A DNA stretch of 64,000 nt from Dokdonella_A sp963775445 (lineage in GTDB: Bacteria; Pseudomonadota; Gammaproteobacteria; Xanthomonadales; Rhodanobacteraceae). Made by a program: the position numbers and the translations under genes. Numbering within the stretch: the first letter of the stretch is position 1; each line of letters starts with the position of its first letter. The stretch covers positions 434,001 through 498,000 of the forward strand of contig CAVZIT010000004.1 in the NCBI GenBank assembly GCA_963775445.1, written 5' to 3'. The notes beneath the pieces are model-generated. The model was not told the DNA's origin. It did not search any database and was given only the letters and a program-made list of their open reading frames with translations. This document shows positions 42,142-52,211 of the stretch, piece after piece.

Positions 42142-45027
42142 ATGCATGCCGCAACACACGCCTCGAACCCGTTCACGCGCCTGCTCGACGAAAGACTCAC
42201 CCGCCTCGAAAGGGCCTGCCGTGAGGCAGGCGTGCCGTTCTACGACGATGCAGGAGTCGACGAGCATTTGCAGCGCGTGTTGCTCGCCAGCGATTTCGCG
42301 TACAGCTGCTTCCTGACCGATCCATTCCTCTTGGGTCCGGAACTGGTCAGATTGATGGGGGATCCGCGCCATGCCGATGCACGCGCTGGCGTGCTCGTGG
42401 CGGTAACCGACGAGGCTTCCTTTCGCGCGGAGTTGCACCGCTTTCGCACACGCGAAGCCGTTCGCCTGATCTGGCGCGACGTCAATCGCCTGGACCGCAT
42501 CGAGGGTATTCTGGCAGGCGCGTCGGTGCTGGCGGAAAGTTGCCTTGAAGCCGCGCTTGCGCAGGTCGAAAGCCAGATCGTTCCGCGCCATGGCTTGTTG
42601 CGCTCTTGCGCTGGCGACGTTCAACGTCTGGTCGTCATCGCGCTCGGCAAACTGGGCGGCGGCGAACTCAATTTTTCATCGGACATCGATCTGGTATTCG
42701 CCTATCCCGAAACCGGATCGAGCGACGGCGCTCGCCCGCTCGACGCGGATCAGTATTTCGCGCGCGTGTGCCAGCAACTGGTCAACCTGCTCGCCGAGCG
42801 CAGCGCTGACGGCTACGCATTTCGTGTTGATCTGAGACTGAGGCCATTCGGCAAGGCGGGCCGCCTCGCGCAGTCGTTCGCCGCGATGGAACTCTATTAC
42901 CAGCGTGAAGGCCGCGACTGGGAGCGCTACGCCTGGATCAAGGCGCGACCCGTTGCCGGCGACAAGGCGGCGGGCGCGCGCCTGCTGGCGACACTGCGAC
43001 CCTTCGTGTTTCGCCGCTACCTCGATTACAACGCGTTCTCCGGACTGCGCGAGATGAAGGCGCTGATCGATGCCGAGGTCGTGCGCAAGGACATGTCGGA
43101 TCATATCAAGCTCGGCCCGGGTGGCATCCGCGAAATCGAGTTCATTGTGCAACTGGTGCAGATGATTCGCGGCGGTCGCGAACCGGCGTTGCGCGCGCGT
43201 GGCTTGTTGCCGGCTCTGACCGCCTGTGAGCAACGCGGTTATATTCCCTCCGGCGCCGCCCGTTCGCTGCGCGAGGCCTATCGATTCCTGCGATTGCTGG
43301 AAAACCGTCTGCAGATGTACGCCGATGAGCAGACGCATGAATTGCCTTCTTCGGACGAAGTGCGGGCGCGCATTGCGCTCGCGCTGGACTACCCCGACTG
43401 GCCGGCGTTGGCACGGGTCCTCGAAACGCATCGCGCACAGGTCGCTGAAGAATTTGCTGCACTGATGGCGCCGGCCGCCCGGGCGCGCGACGAGCAAAGC
43501 GAATCGCCGTGGCCGGCTGTTTGGCGACGACTCTCGAACGACGGAATTCGTGCCGAGGAGCTGATTGCCGCCGGTTTCGATCCGCCGAACGACGTCATCA
43601 CGGCGCTTCAGTCGCTCCTGTCGAGTCCGGCGCTTGCTTCGATGTCGGCGCGTTCCCGCGGGCGCCTCGACCGGGTGCTCCCGGCCTTGATGGCAGCCGC
43701 GGCGGGCAGCGTCGCACCGACCGCATGCCTCGTTCGCCTGCTTGGACTGGTGCAGGCCATTGCGCGCCGGACGGTATACCTGACGTTGCTCGATGAGCAG
43801 CCCGCGGCGCTTGAGCGCGTGACCGAAGTGTTCGGCCACAGTGCCTTTCTTGCCGACCACGTGACGCAGCACCCTTTGTTGCTCGACGAGTTGTTCGCCA
43901 ATCGGCTCGACCGCGCGTTGCCGCAGCGCTCGGACATCGCGGCTGAAATCGCGCGGCGGCTTGGCGCATTGGGAGCGCCCGATCCTGAGGCCGAAATGCT
44001 GATTGTCCAGGAAGAACGTCTCGCGGCGTTGTTCCGCATCGGCCTCGCGTTCCTCGAACGCCGACTTGACGCAGTCGCGTGCGCGCGCGCGCTGGCCGAC
44101 GCAGCCGATGTAGTCATTGGCACCGTGCTGACCGTTGCCGAACGCCACCTGCTGGCAAGTCATGGCCGTTTGGATGGCCACATTGGGGGAGCCACCGGGC
44201 TCGCGGTGATCGGTTACGGCAGCCTTGGCGGACGCGAACTGGGGTTCAGTTCCGATCTTGATCTGGTCTTCATCTACGACGGCGCGTTGACCACGACCGA
44301 ATCGGATGGCGAAAAACCACTCGATGGTGCGCGTTACTACGCGCGTCTGGCGCAACGCGTAATCCATCTTTTGACGTTGCCGACTCGTGCCGGCAAGCCG
44401 TACGAAATCGACCTGCGCCTTCGTCCGGAAGGAGGTGTCGGACTGCTGGTGACGGCACTGGACGCCTATACGGCTTATCAGCGAGATCGCGCGCGTACCT
44501 GGGAGCATCAGGCGCTGGTGCGCGCGCGTGCCGTGGCGGGTGACGGGACGATTGCCCGCCGCTTCGACGAGGCTCGCTCCAGATTGCTCGCCATCGCGCG
44601 CGAACCTGCGGTGCTGTGCGCGGAAATTGTCGATATGCGCGCGCGCTGGCGTGAAGAACGTGATCGCAGCGATGCCACGCGACTCGATCTCAAGCACGGT
44701 CCGGGGGCGTTGGTCGATATAGAGTTCCTGTTGCAGGGGTTGGTGCTTGCCCATGCGCATCGACATCCGGTCTTGATGGATAGCGGAGACACGACCGTCC
44801 TGATTTCGGCGGCGGCCAGGATCGGGATATTGACTGAGGTGCAAGCCCATGATTTGGCGGCGGCCCATGTGACAATGCTGCATCAGGCGCTCGGCTGTAC
44901 CCTCGATGGGCGCTCGCGCGTGGTGCCGCGTACGGCGGATCTCGACCAACGCACGCAATCGGTGCTCGAGATAGCCAGCGCGCACGGATTGGATTTTGCT
45001 TGCGCGGGGCGGCACGAGCACAGCTGA
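42142..45027 (+). CDS. glnE: Bifunctional glutamine synthetase adenylyltransferase/deadenylylase GlnE
   Basis: 961 residues, normal for the family. Two nucleotidyltransferase domains are present: the deadenylylase with GKLGGGELNFSSDIDLVFAY and the adenylylase with GYGSLGGRELGFSSDLDLVFIYD. Between them are LGPGGIREIEFIVQLVQMI and RFLRLLENRLQM; near the end LKHGPGALVDIEFLLQGL. It adds or removes AMP on glutamine synthetase in response to PII and glutamine. The ATG at 42142 gives the usual N-terminus; the open frame reaching 390 nt further upstream has no family match. Confidence 0.96.
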   Translation: MHAATHASNPFTRLLDERLTRLERACREAGVPFYDDAGVDEHLQRVLLASDFAYSCFLTDPFLLGPELVRLMGDPRHADARAGVLVAVTDEASFRAELHRFRTREAVRLIWRDVNRLDRIEGILAGASVLAESCLEAALAQVESQIVPRHGLLRSCAGDVQRLVVIALGKLGGGELNFSSDIDLVFAYPETGSSDGARPLDADQYFARVCQQLVNLLAERSADGYAFRVDLRLRPFGKAGRLAQSFAAMELYYQREGRDWERYAWIKARPVAGDKAAGARLLATLRPFVFRRYLDYNAFSGLREMKALIDAEVVRKDMSDHIKLGPGGIREIEFIVQLVQMIRGGREPALRARGLLPALTACEQRGYIPSGAARSLREAYRFLRLLENRLQMYADEQTHELPSSDEVRARIALALDYPDWPALARVLETHRAQVAEEFAALMAPAARARDEQSESPWPAVWRRLSNDGIRAEELIAAGFDPPNDVITALQSLLSSPALASMSARSRGRLDRVLPALMAAAAGSVAPTACLVRLLGLVQAIARRTVYLTLLDEQPAALERVTEVFGHSAFLADHVTQHPLLLDELFANRLDRALPQRSDIAAEIARRLGALGAPDPEAEMLIVQEERLAALFRIGLAFLERRLDAVACARALADAADVVIGTVLTVAERHLLASHGRLDGHIGGATGLAVIGYGSLGGRELGFSSDLDLVFIYDGALTTTESDGEKPLDGARYYARLAQRVIHLLTLPTRAGKPYEIDLRLRPEGGVGLLVTALDAYTAYQRDRARTWEHQALVRARAVAGDGTIARRFDEARSRLLAIAREPAVLCAEIVDMRARWREERDRSDATRLDLKHGPGALVDIEFLLQGLVLAHAHRHPVLMDSGDTTVLISAAARIGILTEVQAHDLAAAHVTMLHQALGCTLDGRSRVVPRTADLDQRTQSVLEIASAHGLDFACAGRHEHS

Positions 45028-45177
45028 TGCGCGAGATAAGCGTTGATCTGCTCGGCACGACATTGCGCCTGTCGCGTTCGGTGTGATGCGAGCGCGCCGC
45101 TTGCCCTTCGCCGAGGCCAGCCGGGACGTCCCAGATACCGAACGAGCGTGGCCAATGATCGATCGCGAAGCCAGCCG

Positions 45178-46155
45178 CTAGAGAGATGAACGAAACCGCT
45201 GCCATCGCTCGTGGACGATTTCTGCGACAGCTGCCGTTTCGGCCAGCGGCGGAGGCTGGCCGAGGCGGCTGATTTCGCCAAGCCGACGCAAATGTCCACT
45301 CGCCAACAGGGCGCCGTGAAAGGCGGCAAGCTTGCCGGTTATCGGACGCATGGCAAGCGTGTAGACCGGGTTGCCAGTGGCACAAGCTTCGGAGATCAAG
45401 TTGACCGAATCGGGAGTGACCGCGATGCGCTCTGCCCAGGCGAGAAATCCGGCATACGGGTTCTCGCCGTCGGCAGAGCCTGCCCAGAATTCACCCGGAA
45501 ACCTCTTGAACGCATCGCGCAGACGCTCGCGAATCGCCAATGGCGTGCGACGAGATGTGGTAACCAGGAAACTGCCGCCGTCTGCCTCGTACCAGGGGGC
45601 CAGCTTCTGCATCAGCCGATCGAAATAGGCGTTATCGAGCTGTTGTGCGCGATTGCTCGCGCCAATCAGTACCGCAGTACGCGGGACGGGCAACGTCGCC
45701 AGCCGGCGAAAGCGCGAGCGCCCCGCAGCGAGCCATTCACGATCGACGGGATTGAGCGCACCCATGGTGGTGATGACGTTGCTTGCTTGGAGATTGTCAT
45801 GGCGTGGCGCAACGACGACGTCGAAATGCACGGGATCTATGCGGGGGTCCAGAATCTGGACGGTGAAGCAGCGCCCGTTGCAGCGCTCGCGCAGCAGACG
45901 CGTAAGCAGCGCCGACTGTCGCCCGCAACCAATGGCCAGAGCAGGCAAGGGTCTCGGCAAGCTTGCGCCGTTGATGGTGCGGATGGCGTCCAGGCCCCCG
46001 AGCGTCAAATGAGGTGCGAGCCAGCGCCATGGTGCACGAGGGCCGATCCTCAGGACCTGGGGCTCGATGCCCAGCGCGCGCGCCAGCGCCAAAGCCTGGC
46101 GTTCGTTGCCGGCAGTGCCATCGCTGATCGCCCAGGTTGTATCCGTGTTACCCAT
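45178..46155 (-). CDS. ELM1/GtrOC1-like (mitochondrial-fission-ELM1 family) protein
   Basis: 325 residues of GT-B-like fold: AISDGTAGNERQALALARALG, LAIGCGRQSALLTRLL, VQILDPRIDPVHFDVVVAPRHD, LPVPRTAVLIGASNRAQ and ITPDSVNLISEACATGNPVY-type AVTPDSVNLISEA. This is the ELM1 family found near lipopolysaccharide genes of Proteobacteria, probably a glycosyltransferase. It is convergent with glnE. The 150 nt between them (45028-45177) hold nothing recognisable. Confidence 0.87.
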   Translation of the reverse strand: MGNTDTTWAISDGTAGNERQALALARALGIEPQVLRIGPRAPWRWLAPHLTLGGLDAIRTINGASLPRPLPALAIGCGRQSALLTRLLRERCNGRCFTVQILDPRIDPVHFDVVVAPRHDNLQASNVITTMGALNPVDREWLAAGRSRFRRLATLPVPRTAVLIGASNRAQQLDNAYFDRLMQKLAPWYEADGGSFLVTTSRRTPLAIRERLRDAFKRFPGEFWAGSADGENPYAGFLAWAERIAVTPDSVNLISEACATGNPVYTLAMRPITGKLAAFHGALLASGHLRRLGEISRLGQPPPLAETAAVAEIVHERWQRFRSSL

Positions 46156-46312
46156 TTCGTCGAGATCGCGAATGGATCAAATCGGCAGGTCCACGCGGCG
46201 CTAGCGGGCGGCCTGGCGGCGCGCCTGAGCATTGATTGTCAGGCATTTTGCCCCCATAGCCGAAACGTGGCGGTCGAATGGTCGATTGCCTGGTCCACTG
46301 GAGAAGATGCCA

Positions 46313-46906
46313 ATGTTTCGCAGCCTTGCCCTCGCTCTGTCCTCGCTGCTCGTCCTTGCCGGTACATCTGCTATCGCCGCCGAAACCTATACGCTCGATT
46401 CGAATCACACGCAGACATTGTTCACCTGGAATCATTTCGGTTTCTCGAATCCGACCGGGAATTTCAATACAGTGAACGGCACGCTGGTTTTCGACGCTGA
46501 AGATCCCGCCAAGTCATCAGTGGAAGTGACCATTCCCGTGGCGAGCATCGATACACACGTGCCGGCGCTCGACGAGCACTTGAAGCAGGCCGATTTCTTC
46601 GATGCCGCGAAGTACCCGACGATCACCTTCAAGAGCACCGCAGTCGAACGCGCCGCAAAACCCGATACCTTCAAGGTGACCGGCGACTTGACGATTCATG
46701 GAGTAACCAAACCAGCGACCCTGCTCGCGACCCTGAACAAGCGGGGTGAACACGCGATGCGCAAGGCGCCCGCGATCGGTTTCGACGCCACGACGACGCT
46801 CAAGCGCAGCGATTTCGGCATGGGCGCTTATGTGCCAGCCGTAAGCGACGAGATTCGCGTGCATATCACCACTGAAGCGATCGCGGCGAAAAAATCCGGC
46901 AAGTGA
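46313..46906 (+). CDS. YceI family periplasmic protein
   Basis: 197 residues. Signal peptide (MFRSLALALSSLLVLAGTSAIA), then the YceI lipocalin-like barrel: YTLDSNHTQTLFTWNHFGFSN, DTHVPALDEHLKQADFFDAAKYPTITFKST, VTGDLTIHGVTKPATL and FGMGAYVPAVSDEIRVHI. Family members bind isoprenoid-type lipids. GGAGA lies 8 nt before the ATG at 46313; the in-frame ATG at 46307 is too close to it. Confidence 0.92.
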   Translation: MFRSLALALSSLLVLAGTSAIAAETYTLDSNHTQTLFTWNHFGFSNPTGNFNTVNGTLVFDAEDPAKSSVEVTIPVASIDTHVPALDEHLKQADFFDAAKYPTITFKSTAVERAAKPDTFKVTGDLTIHGVTKPATLLATLNKRGEHAMRKAPAIGFDATTTLKRSDFGMGAYVPAVSDEIRVHITTEAIAAKKSGK

Positions 46907-46974
46907 TCTCTCGACGCCGCTCCAGCGAGTGAGTCGTTGTCGGTTGCGTGCTTGTCGTCGTCGCAGTCACCTGT

Positions 46975-47003
46975 CAGTCCCGGCATTGTCGGTGCCGGGA
47001 CTG
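46975..47003. terminator. Hairpin between yceI-like and Yip1-family genes
   Basis: An 11-bp stem (CAGTCCCGGCA with TGCCGGGACTG) and 7-nt loop lies between convergent stops. Neither side has a strong T run; on the plus strand CTTTCTT follows 5 nt later. A two-way terminator is likely. Confidence 0.6.
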
Positions 47004-47004
47004 A

Positions 47005-48261
47005 TCAGTCTTTCTTCACGCCCTGAGTCTTGAGCGCTTCGAGTCCTGCGAGATTGAGACTCGCGACTGCGGACTTGATCTCGTCGATGTTGTCGGCATT
47101 GCCCGACACTTTGACCGCGAAGCGATCGCCGAGCACGATGCCATATTCGCCATGATGGGTCTGGTTGTCCCAGCTCTCGTTCACGAGGCGGCCATTGTCC
47201 TTGTAGGTCTTGTCGTAACCATGGTCGGTTTCCTTGTCGCTTTCGACGCCGGCCCATCCGGCCAACGCCATGATGCCCTTGGCGCCGCCCATGTCCGTAA
47301 TTTCCAGATGCAGGTTCTTGTTCGCGCCATTCGAATAGTGCGCTTCGGCCGTGGCCACCTGCATGCCCATCGCCCCGTTGCGTTCTGCCGATAGATCGGT
47401 GCGCTTCAAACCGGCCAGCGTTTCAGGGACGAACGGTTTGAGCAGCGCCGGCGCCAGCGCCTCGACACGATCGCCACCACCCATCAATGTTCCGAACATC
47501 TTGCCGGCCGCATTGGCCTGGGCGTTGGCATCGCCGGATTTGTTCGCCGCGTCCATTTCCTTGCCGGCCTTTGCCATGCTTTGCGAGAGGGCTGCCAGCT
47601 TGCCGAGCGGGCTCGATTGATCAATCGAGACTTCGTTGGAAGTGTCTGGCTGAACCGCACCGAGGCCGTTCATGTAAGCGGCGGGGCCGATCATGGCGGC
47701 AATGATGAGCCCGACAATCCAGCTCAGGACGATTGCGATGATGATGCTCGCCGCTGTGTATCCGCCGGTCTTGTCCGGAGGGCACCGCATTGTGTGAGGC
47801 AGCCCGAGATACAACAGGTAAATGCTGTAAACGACGCCTGCGATCAGGATCAACCACCAGAGCCACGGAATCAGGTAGCCGATGCCGGCGATCCAGCTTG
47901 CCGTCCAGGCATACGCCACGGCTTTCAGCGCCCCGACGCGGTTCTTCAGGCCGCCAAAACTGGGTGCGAGCGCATCAACGATCAGCGCCATCACATAGAT
48001 GAGCACCAGGCTCAGCGCATAAGTCAGGATCATGTGGCCGATACCGGAAACGATCGGCACGCGCACGTGGAAACCGAGGGTCCCGTAACCGATCAGGCTC
48101 GATCGGATGAAACTGAAAACCGCCGGGATCGCCGCGAGCCAGATGATGTAGTTCGCGTACAGGCCCGCGACCGTTTCGGCCTCAGCCCCGATCAGCGGCC
48201 ACTCGGTTTTCGGTGTGGTCAGAATGTTCCTGACGCGCGTGATTAGTTTGTTGAGATCCAT
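47005..48261 (-). CDS. Yip1-domain membrane protein with soluble C-terminal domain
   Basis: 418 residues. The first ~200 form a Yip1 domain with about five helices (LNKLITRVRNILTTPKTEWPLI, WWLILIAGVVYSIYLLYLGLPHTM, AASIIIAIVLSWIVGLII). A long soluble part follows, with a Q/A-rich linker and a globular end (VATAEAHYSNGANKNLHLEITDMGG, VLGDRFAVKVSGNADNIDEIKSAVASL). The function of bacterial Yip1 proteins is unknown. The ATG at 48261 has GGGGAG in front. Confidence 0.8.
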   Translation of the reverse strand: MDLNKLITRVRNILTTPKTEWPLIGAEAETVAGLYANYIIWLAAIPAVFSFIRSSLIGYGTLGFHVRVPIVSGIGHMILTYALSLVLIYVMALIVDALAPSFGGLKNRVGALKAVAYAWTASWIAGIGYLIPWLWWLILIAGVVYSIYLLYLGLPHTMRCPPDKTGGYTAASIIIAIVLSWIVGLIIAAMIGPAAYMNGLGAVQPDTSNEVSIDQSSPLGKLAALSQSMAKAGKEMDAANKSGDANAQANAAGKMFGTLMGGGDRVEALAPALLKPFVPETLAGLKRTDLSAERNGAMGMQVATAEAHYSNGANKNLHLEITDMGGAKGIMALAGWAGVESDKETDHGYDKTYKDNGRLVNESWDNQTHHGEYGIVLGDRFAVKVSGNADNIDEIKSAVASLNLAGLEALKTQGVKKD

Positions 48262-48613
48262 GATGCGACTCCCCATCGATGAATGAAATGCCGCGCCGCC
48301 GTGGGCAGCGGACCTATTCTAGGCCACGATGGCCTCTATTTGACGTACGCCTCCATGCAGGGTGAAGAGGTCCATCTCGATTCCTTCAAGCGCTTCGTAA
48401 GCGCGCCGTCCACGGCGTCGCTAGGCGAATCAATGACTTGTGTGCTTTGCCGTGGCGTGATTCGTGTGCGCGCTGCATTTTCACGCTGCTGAGAACCTTT
48501 TTCAGCGACCTGGCAGTTGCCGCCGGTGTGCGTTCGCGCGCGTGGCAGCAGCGACCGGTTTGGCGATTTGCTGCCTGCTAGACTCATCCAACCACCGCTT
48601 CGGAAAACCAGCC
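48262..48613. other. Intergenic region, nothing recognised
   Basis: 352 nt between divergent genes. No coding frame with features, no hairpin-T terminator and no convincing promoter was found. It should carry promoters for both sides. Confidence 0.4.
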
Positions 48614-48823
48614 ATGTCGCAATCTGCACCGGCGGGCGCGACCCTTGTCCTCGCGAATGCCGAAAACCGTTATCACGTCACGGTGGCTGACCTTCCGTTG
48701 AGCTGCCCGATGCCTGGGATGTCGTTATGGAATTCTCATCCCAAAGTCTATTTGCCGATCGCCGATCAGGGTGGCCGCGCCAAGTGTCCGTATTGCGGGG
48801 CTGAATTCGAACTTGCCGGGTGA
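48614..48823 (+). CDS. Small zinc-finger protein (NDUFS6-like fold)
   Basis: 69 residues with the metal set Cys31, His42, Cys58, Cys61 in LPLSCPMPGMSLWNSHPKVYL and KCPYCGAEF. This matches the short zinc-finger family related to mitochondrial NDUFS6, widespread in Proteobacteria and often next to lipopolysaccharide or branched-chain amino-acid genes. Its role is unknown. It is followed after 7 nt by a glycosyltransferase gene, suggesting co-transcription. Confidence 0.88.
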   Translation: MSQSAPAGATLVLANAENRYHVTVADLPLSCPMPGMSLWNSHPKVYLPIADQGGRAKCPYCGAEFELAG

Positions 48824-48830
48824 TCGGTCA

Positions 48831-49943
48831 GTGGCATCTCGTCCGCTGACAGTCGTGCAGATGATCCCTGCCCTGGAATCGGGCGGGGCGGAACGCGCTG
48901 CGCTGGAAATCGGCCATGCGCTGCGCGCCGCCGGTCATCGCTCGATCGTGGTCTCGAGAGGAGGCCGGATGCTTTCAGAGCTGCTCGAATCGGGCAGTGA
49001 GCATGTCGATCTGCCGGTCGGAAGCAAGTCGGCTGCCGGCTTGCTTTGTGTGCCCGCGCTGCGGCGCCTGTTCAGCGAAACCGGCGCGGACATCGTGCAT
49101 GCGCGTTCGCGCTTGCCTGCGTGGCTCGCGCATGCGGCCCTGAGGCGGCTATCGAAGCGCCCGCACTTCATTACGACAATGCACGGTCTCAATACGCCCG
49201 GTTGGTACAGCTCGATCATGGCGCGCGGCGAGCGCGTGATCTGCGTATCCAATACGGTGCGCGATCATGCCTTGCATCATTATCCCGAAACGGATCCCGG
49301 CCGCCTCGTGGTGATCCCGCGCGGTGTGGATCCCGAACGATTCCCGTTCGGCTATCGACCGGACGATGATTGGCGCAGGCGTTTTTTCTCGGAATTTCCC
49401 CAGCTCGACGGCGCCCCGCTGTTGACACTGCCGGGCCGCGGTACGCGCCTCAAGGGTCACGCGGATGCAATCGAACTGCTCGCTGCGCTCAAGGCGCGTG
49501 GCATGGACGTTCGATTGCTGCTGCTTGGAGCGCGCGAGTCCGGGCGCGAACGCTATATCGCCGAGCTTGAGCGTTTGGCGAGCGCGCGTGGTGTTGCCGA
49601 GCAACTCGCAATCAGCGCGCCGCGCGACGATGTGCGCGATGTATTCGCCACCTCGGCGCTGGTGCTGCAACTTTCCAACAAACCCGAAGCGTTTGGTCGC
49701 ACGGTGGTCGAGGCATTGTCGCTGTGCCGGCCGGTGCTCGGATACGCACACGGCGGCGTCGGAGAATTGCTGGCCGCCTTGTATCCCGCCGGCCGCGTGC
49801 CGGTCGGCGATCTTGCGAGGCTGACGGAGCGCGCCGCCGAGTTGTTACGCTTGGCACCACCGATCGCGCAGATAAAAGGCTACCGGCTCGCCGACATGCA
49901 ACAGGCGACGCTGACGCTGTACCGGAACGTCGCCGGAGGTTGA
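48831..49943 (+). CDS. Family 4 glycosyltransferase (LPS core type)
   Basis: 370 residues from the GTG at 48831. N-terminal VVQMIPALESGGAERAALEIGHALRAAGH, then HARSRLPAWLAHAALRR, and the donor domain LPGRGTRLKGHADAIELLAAL and NKPEAFGRTVVEALSLCRPV with the E-x7-E pair. It resembles lipopolysaccharide core or O-chain transferases. Context: the O-antigen ligase follows after 6 nt. Sugar and acceptor cannot be told. Confidence 0.87.
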   Translation: MASRPLTVVQMIPALESGGAERAALEIGHALRAAGHRSIVVSRGGRMLSELLESGSEHVDLPVGSKSAAGLLCVPALRRLFSETGADIVHARSRLPAWLAHAALRRLSKRPHFITTMHGLNTPGWYSSIMARGERVICVSNTVRDHALHHYPETDPGRLVVIPRGVDPERFPFGYRPDDDWRRRFFSEFPQLDGAPLLTLPGRGTRLKGHADAIELLAALKARGMDVRLLLLGARESGRERYIAELERLASARGVAEQLAISAPRDDVRDVFATSALVLQLSNKPEAFGRTVVEALSLCRPVLGYAHGGVGELLAALYPAGRVPVGDLARLTERAAELLRLAPPIAQIKGYRLADMQQATLTLYRNVAGG

Positions 49944-49949
49944 CGGTCC

Positions 49950-51203
49950 ATGCAGGCGCCTGCACCGATCGAGTGGCGAAACGGACTATCTGATTGGCGC
50001 GTTTTGCTGGTGCTTGCGGTCGTCGTGCTGTTGCCGATTGGACGCGTGTCGGAGTTGCCCGTGGTGGTCGGTGGCGTTGTCGCCATCGTGTTGCTCTGTG
50101 CGAATCCTCGTGTCTGGCTCGCCGCTCCCGCAATCCAGCTCGCTGCAGTGCTGTTCGCGTGCTACTGGATCCCGGCATTGGTTTCGGGTTTCACCGCGGT
50201 TGCGCCGGGAAAAACCTGGTCCACGATCGCCGTTGCATGGCGATTTCTCGCGTTCGCATGGTTTGCCTCGATTGCGTTGCGGGGTGATTCAGTGTGGCGG
50301 GTGTTCGTAACGAGCGTCGGCATCGTGTTGCTGTTCTGGGTGCTCGATGCATGGGTGCAGATGGCCACCGGGTTCAGCCTGGGCGGCGCCGAGGAAGCCG
50401 AGCGTGTGTCCGGCATTTTCGGGGCGGACAATCTCAAGTTCGGGCCGGTGCTGGCGACGCTTTCGCCGTTCCTGCTGCTGGCGGCGCGAACGCGATTCGG
50501 CCGCATCGGGCTTGGCGTTGCCTTTCTTCTGCTGCTGGTTCCGATCCTTCTGGCCGGGTCGCGAGCGGCATGGCTCTCGTTCGCAGTTGTGGCGTTGGTG
50601 CTCGCCTGGTGCGAAACGCGCGAATGGCCAAAATTTCTTGTTTTTGCCACGCTCATTGCTGGTTGCGCCGCTGCCGTCGCGAGCATCGCCTGGATAGGGT
50701 CGCACAGGTTCGATTCACGCGTGGATCGCAGCTTGCTCGCATTGGAAGGAACGTTCGCGGGTTGGAACGACGCTTCCGCGGGACGGCTCAGTATCTGGCA
50801 CGACGCGTTGGCGATGGCGCGCGCCCATCCGCTGACCGGCGTCGGCGTGCGCGGCTTTCGCTATGCGTATCCGGCCTACGCAGCGCCGGGCGATCGTTTC
50901 GTCGATCGAGCGACGGGCACGGGCGCCATGCATGCACACCAGATCGTGCTGGAGATACTCAGCGAGACCGGCTTGGTCGGACTCGCGGCATGGATCGCCG
51001 GCACGTTCGTGGCCATCCGCGCGTGGCGTCGCGCCGGCGCGCCCGCCCGTTCGCGGGCCTTGGCACCGGCGTTGGCGCTTGTCGCGATGTGCTTCCCGAT
51101 CAACAGCCACCTGGCATTCTATTCGGCGTGGTGGGGTTTGTTGTTCTGGTGGCTGCTGGCGCTGTACTGCGCGGCCTTGCAGCATGACCCGGATCGAGGA
51201 TAG
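49950..51203 (+). CDS. waaL: O-antigen ligase family protein (WaaL-like)
   Basis: 417 residues, about eleven helices. The large periplasmic loop bears the Wzy_C signature: AGRLSIWHDALAMARAHPLTGVGVRGFRYAYP, with the HAHQIVLEILSETGLVGL segment that carries the conserved histidine. WaaL joins undecaprenyl-linked O-chains to the lipid A-core. A Wzy polymerase is a possible alternative since the families overlap, but the neighbours (core transferase, lpxL, waaA) favour the ligase. Confidence 0.8.
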   Translation: MQAPAPIEWRNGLSDWRVLLVLAVVVLLPIGRVSELPVVVGGVVAIVLLCANPRVWLAAPAIQLAAVLFACYWIPALVSGFTAVAPGKTWSTIAVAWRFLAFAWFASIALRGDSVWRVFVTSVGIVLLFWVLDAWVQMATGFSLGGAEEAERVSGIFGADNLKFGPVLATLSPFLLLAARTRFGRIGLGVAFLLLLVPILLAGSRAAWLSFAVVALVLAWCETREWPKFLVFATLIAGCAAAVASIAWIGSHRFDSRVDRSLLALEGTFAGWNDASAGRLSIWHDALAMARAHPLTGVGVRGFRYAYPAYAAPGDRFVDRATGTGAMHAHQIVLEILSETGLVGLAAWIAGTFVAIRAWRRAGAPARSRALAPALALVAMCFPINSHLAFYSAWWGLLFWWLLALYCAALQHDPDRG

Positions 51204-51290
51204 AGATCACGTGCGTGCGCGAATTCGATCCTGAGGCCAGAGCGGCTTTCTCGGCCGAAGTTTGCTCGCAATCCAACCGGCCGCGACGCT

Positions 51291-52211
51291 TCAATACAAC
51301 GCCGGCGTTCCGGGCGGCCGTGTCTTGAAGCGTTGATGCATCCACAGGTATTGGGTCGGCGCGTCGCGCACCATCTGCTCGATGCAGGCATTGATCCTGG
51401 CAGTGTCGGCCGTCGCGTCGGAACTCGGAAAATCCTCGAGTTCGGGATCGAGTCGCAGCACGTAACCACCCTCGGGCAATCGCCGATGAAAGAATGGAAT
51501 GACCCGTGCGCCGGAGAGCCGCGCCAGATGGTGAGTCGCGGTGATCGTAGCGGCAGGCACACCGAAAAAAGGTGCGAATACCGAATCCTTGCCGCGCATG
51601 TCCTGATCCGGCGCGTACCAGATCACACCGCCGTTGGCCAGGTAGCGAACCGTGCGGCGGATCTCCTTCTTGGTGAACATCGCATTCGCATAGTCGAGCC
51701 GCGCGCGTTTGATGGCCCACTCGAACGCGGCATCGTCGTGCACGCGATACATGCCCGCAATGGACACGCGTTGCGAGACCAGGCGCGCGCAAAGTTCGAG
51801 ATGGGAAAAATGCCCGCCGACCAGGAGCACTCCACGGCCTGCCGCGCGTGCGGCGGCAAGATGGTCGAGCCCGTGTATGCTGAAGTCGATGCGCTCCAGC
51901 GCGCGCTTCGAGCCCATCCAGGCCAGCGCAAACTCCACCAGCATCATGCCGGCGTCGTGCAGGTTGTCATCCAGCATGCGTGCTTGCTCGCGCGGATCGA
52001 GATGCGCGAAGCAGATGGCGATGTTGCGAGCGGCGACATCGCGTCTGTGGCCAAGCAGGCGTGGCGCGAGCCGACCGAGCCCGTGGCCCAGGCGCAAGAG
52101 CCAGCGGTAAGGCAGTCTGGCTACAAGCCAGATCGCTCCCAAACCAATCCATGCCGGCCAGTGACGTGGCGCGAGCAGTGCGGGGCGGAAGGGAACCCGA
52201 TCCTGATCCAT
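51291..52211 (-). CDS. lpxL: Lipid A late acyltransferase (LpxL/HtrB family)
   Basis: 306 residues. N-terminal membrane anchor region, the H-x4-E catalytic pair (His134-Glu139 in GGHFSHLEL), and the family marks KRARLDYANAMFTKKEIRRTVRYLANGGVIWYAPDQDM and QYLWMHQRFKTRPPG. It transfers an acyl chain from acyl-ACP to Kdo2-lipid IVA. The gene is convergent with waaL and divergent from waaA, which supplies its substrate. Confidence 0.92.
   Translation of the reverse strand: MDQDRVPFRPALLAPRHWPAWIGLGAIWLVARLPYRWLLRLGHGLGRLAPRLLGHRRDVAARNIAICFAHLDPREQARMLDDNLHDAGMMLVEFALAWMGSKRALERIDFSIHGLDHLAAARAAGRGVLLVGGHFSHLELCARLVSQRVSIAGMYRVHDDAAFEWAIKRARLDYANAMFTKKEIRRTVRYLANGGVIWYAPDQDMRGKDSVFAPFFGVPAATITATHHLARLSGARVIPFFHRRLPEGGYVLRLDPELEDFPSSDATADTARINACIEQMVRDAPTQYLWMHQRFKTRPPGTPALY

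Noticed and set aside
42676..45063. A 795-codon open frame on the minus strand opposite glnE
   Set aside because: GlnE motifs on the plus strand are complete across this region; the minus frame has shadow composition (Arg/Gln-rich) and no family features. Long antisense frames are common in GC-rich genes.
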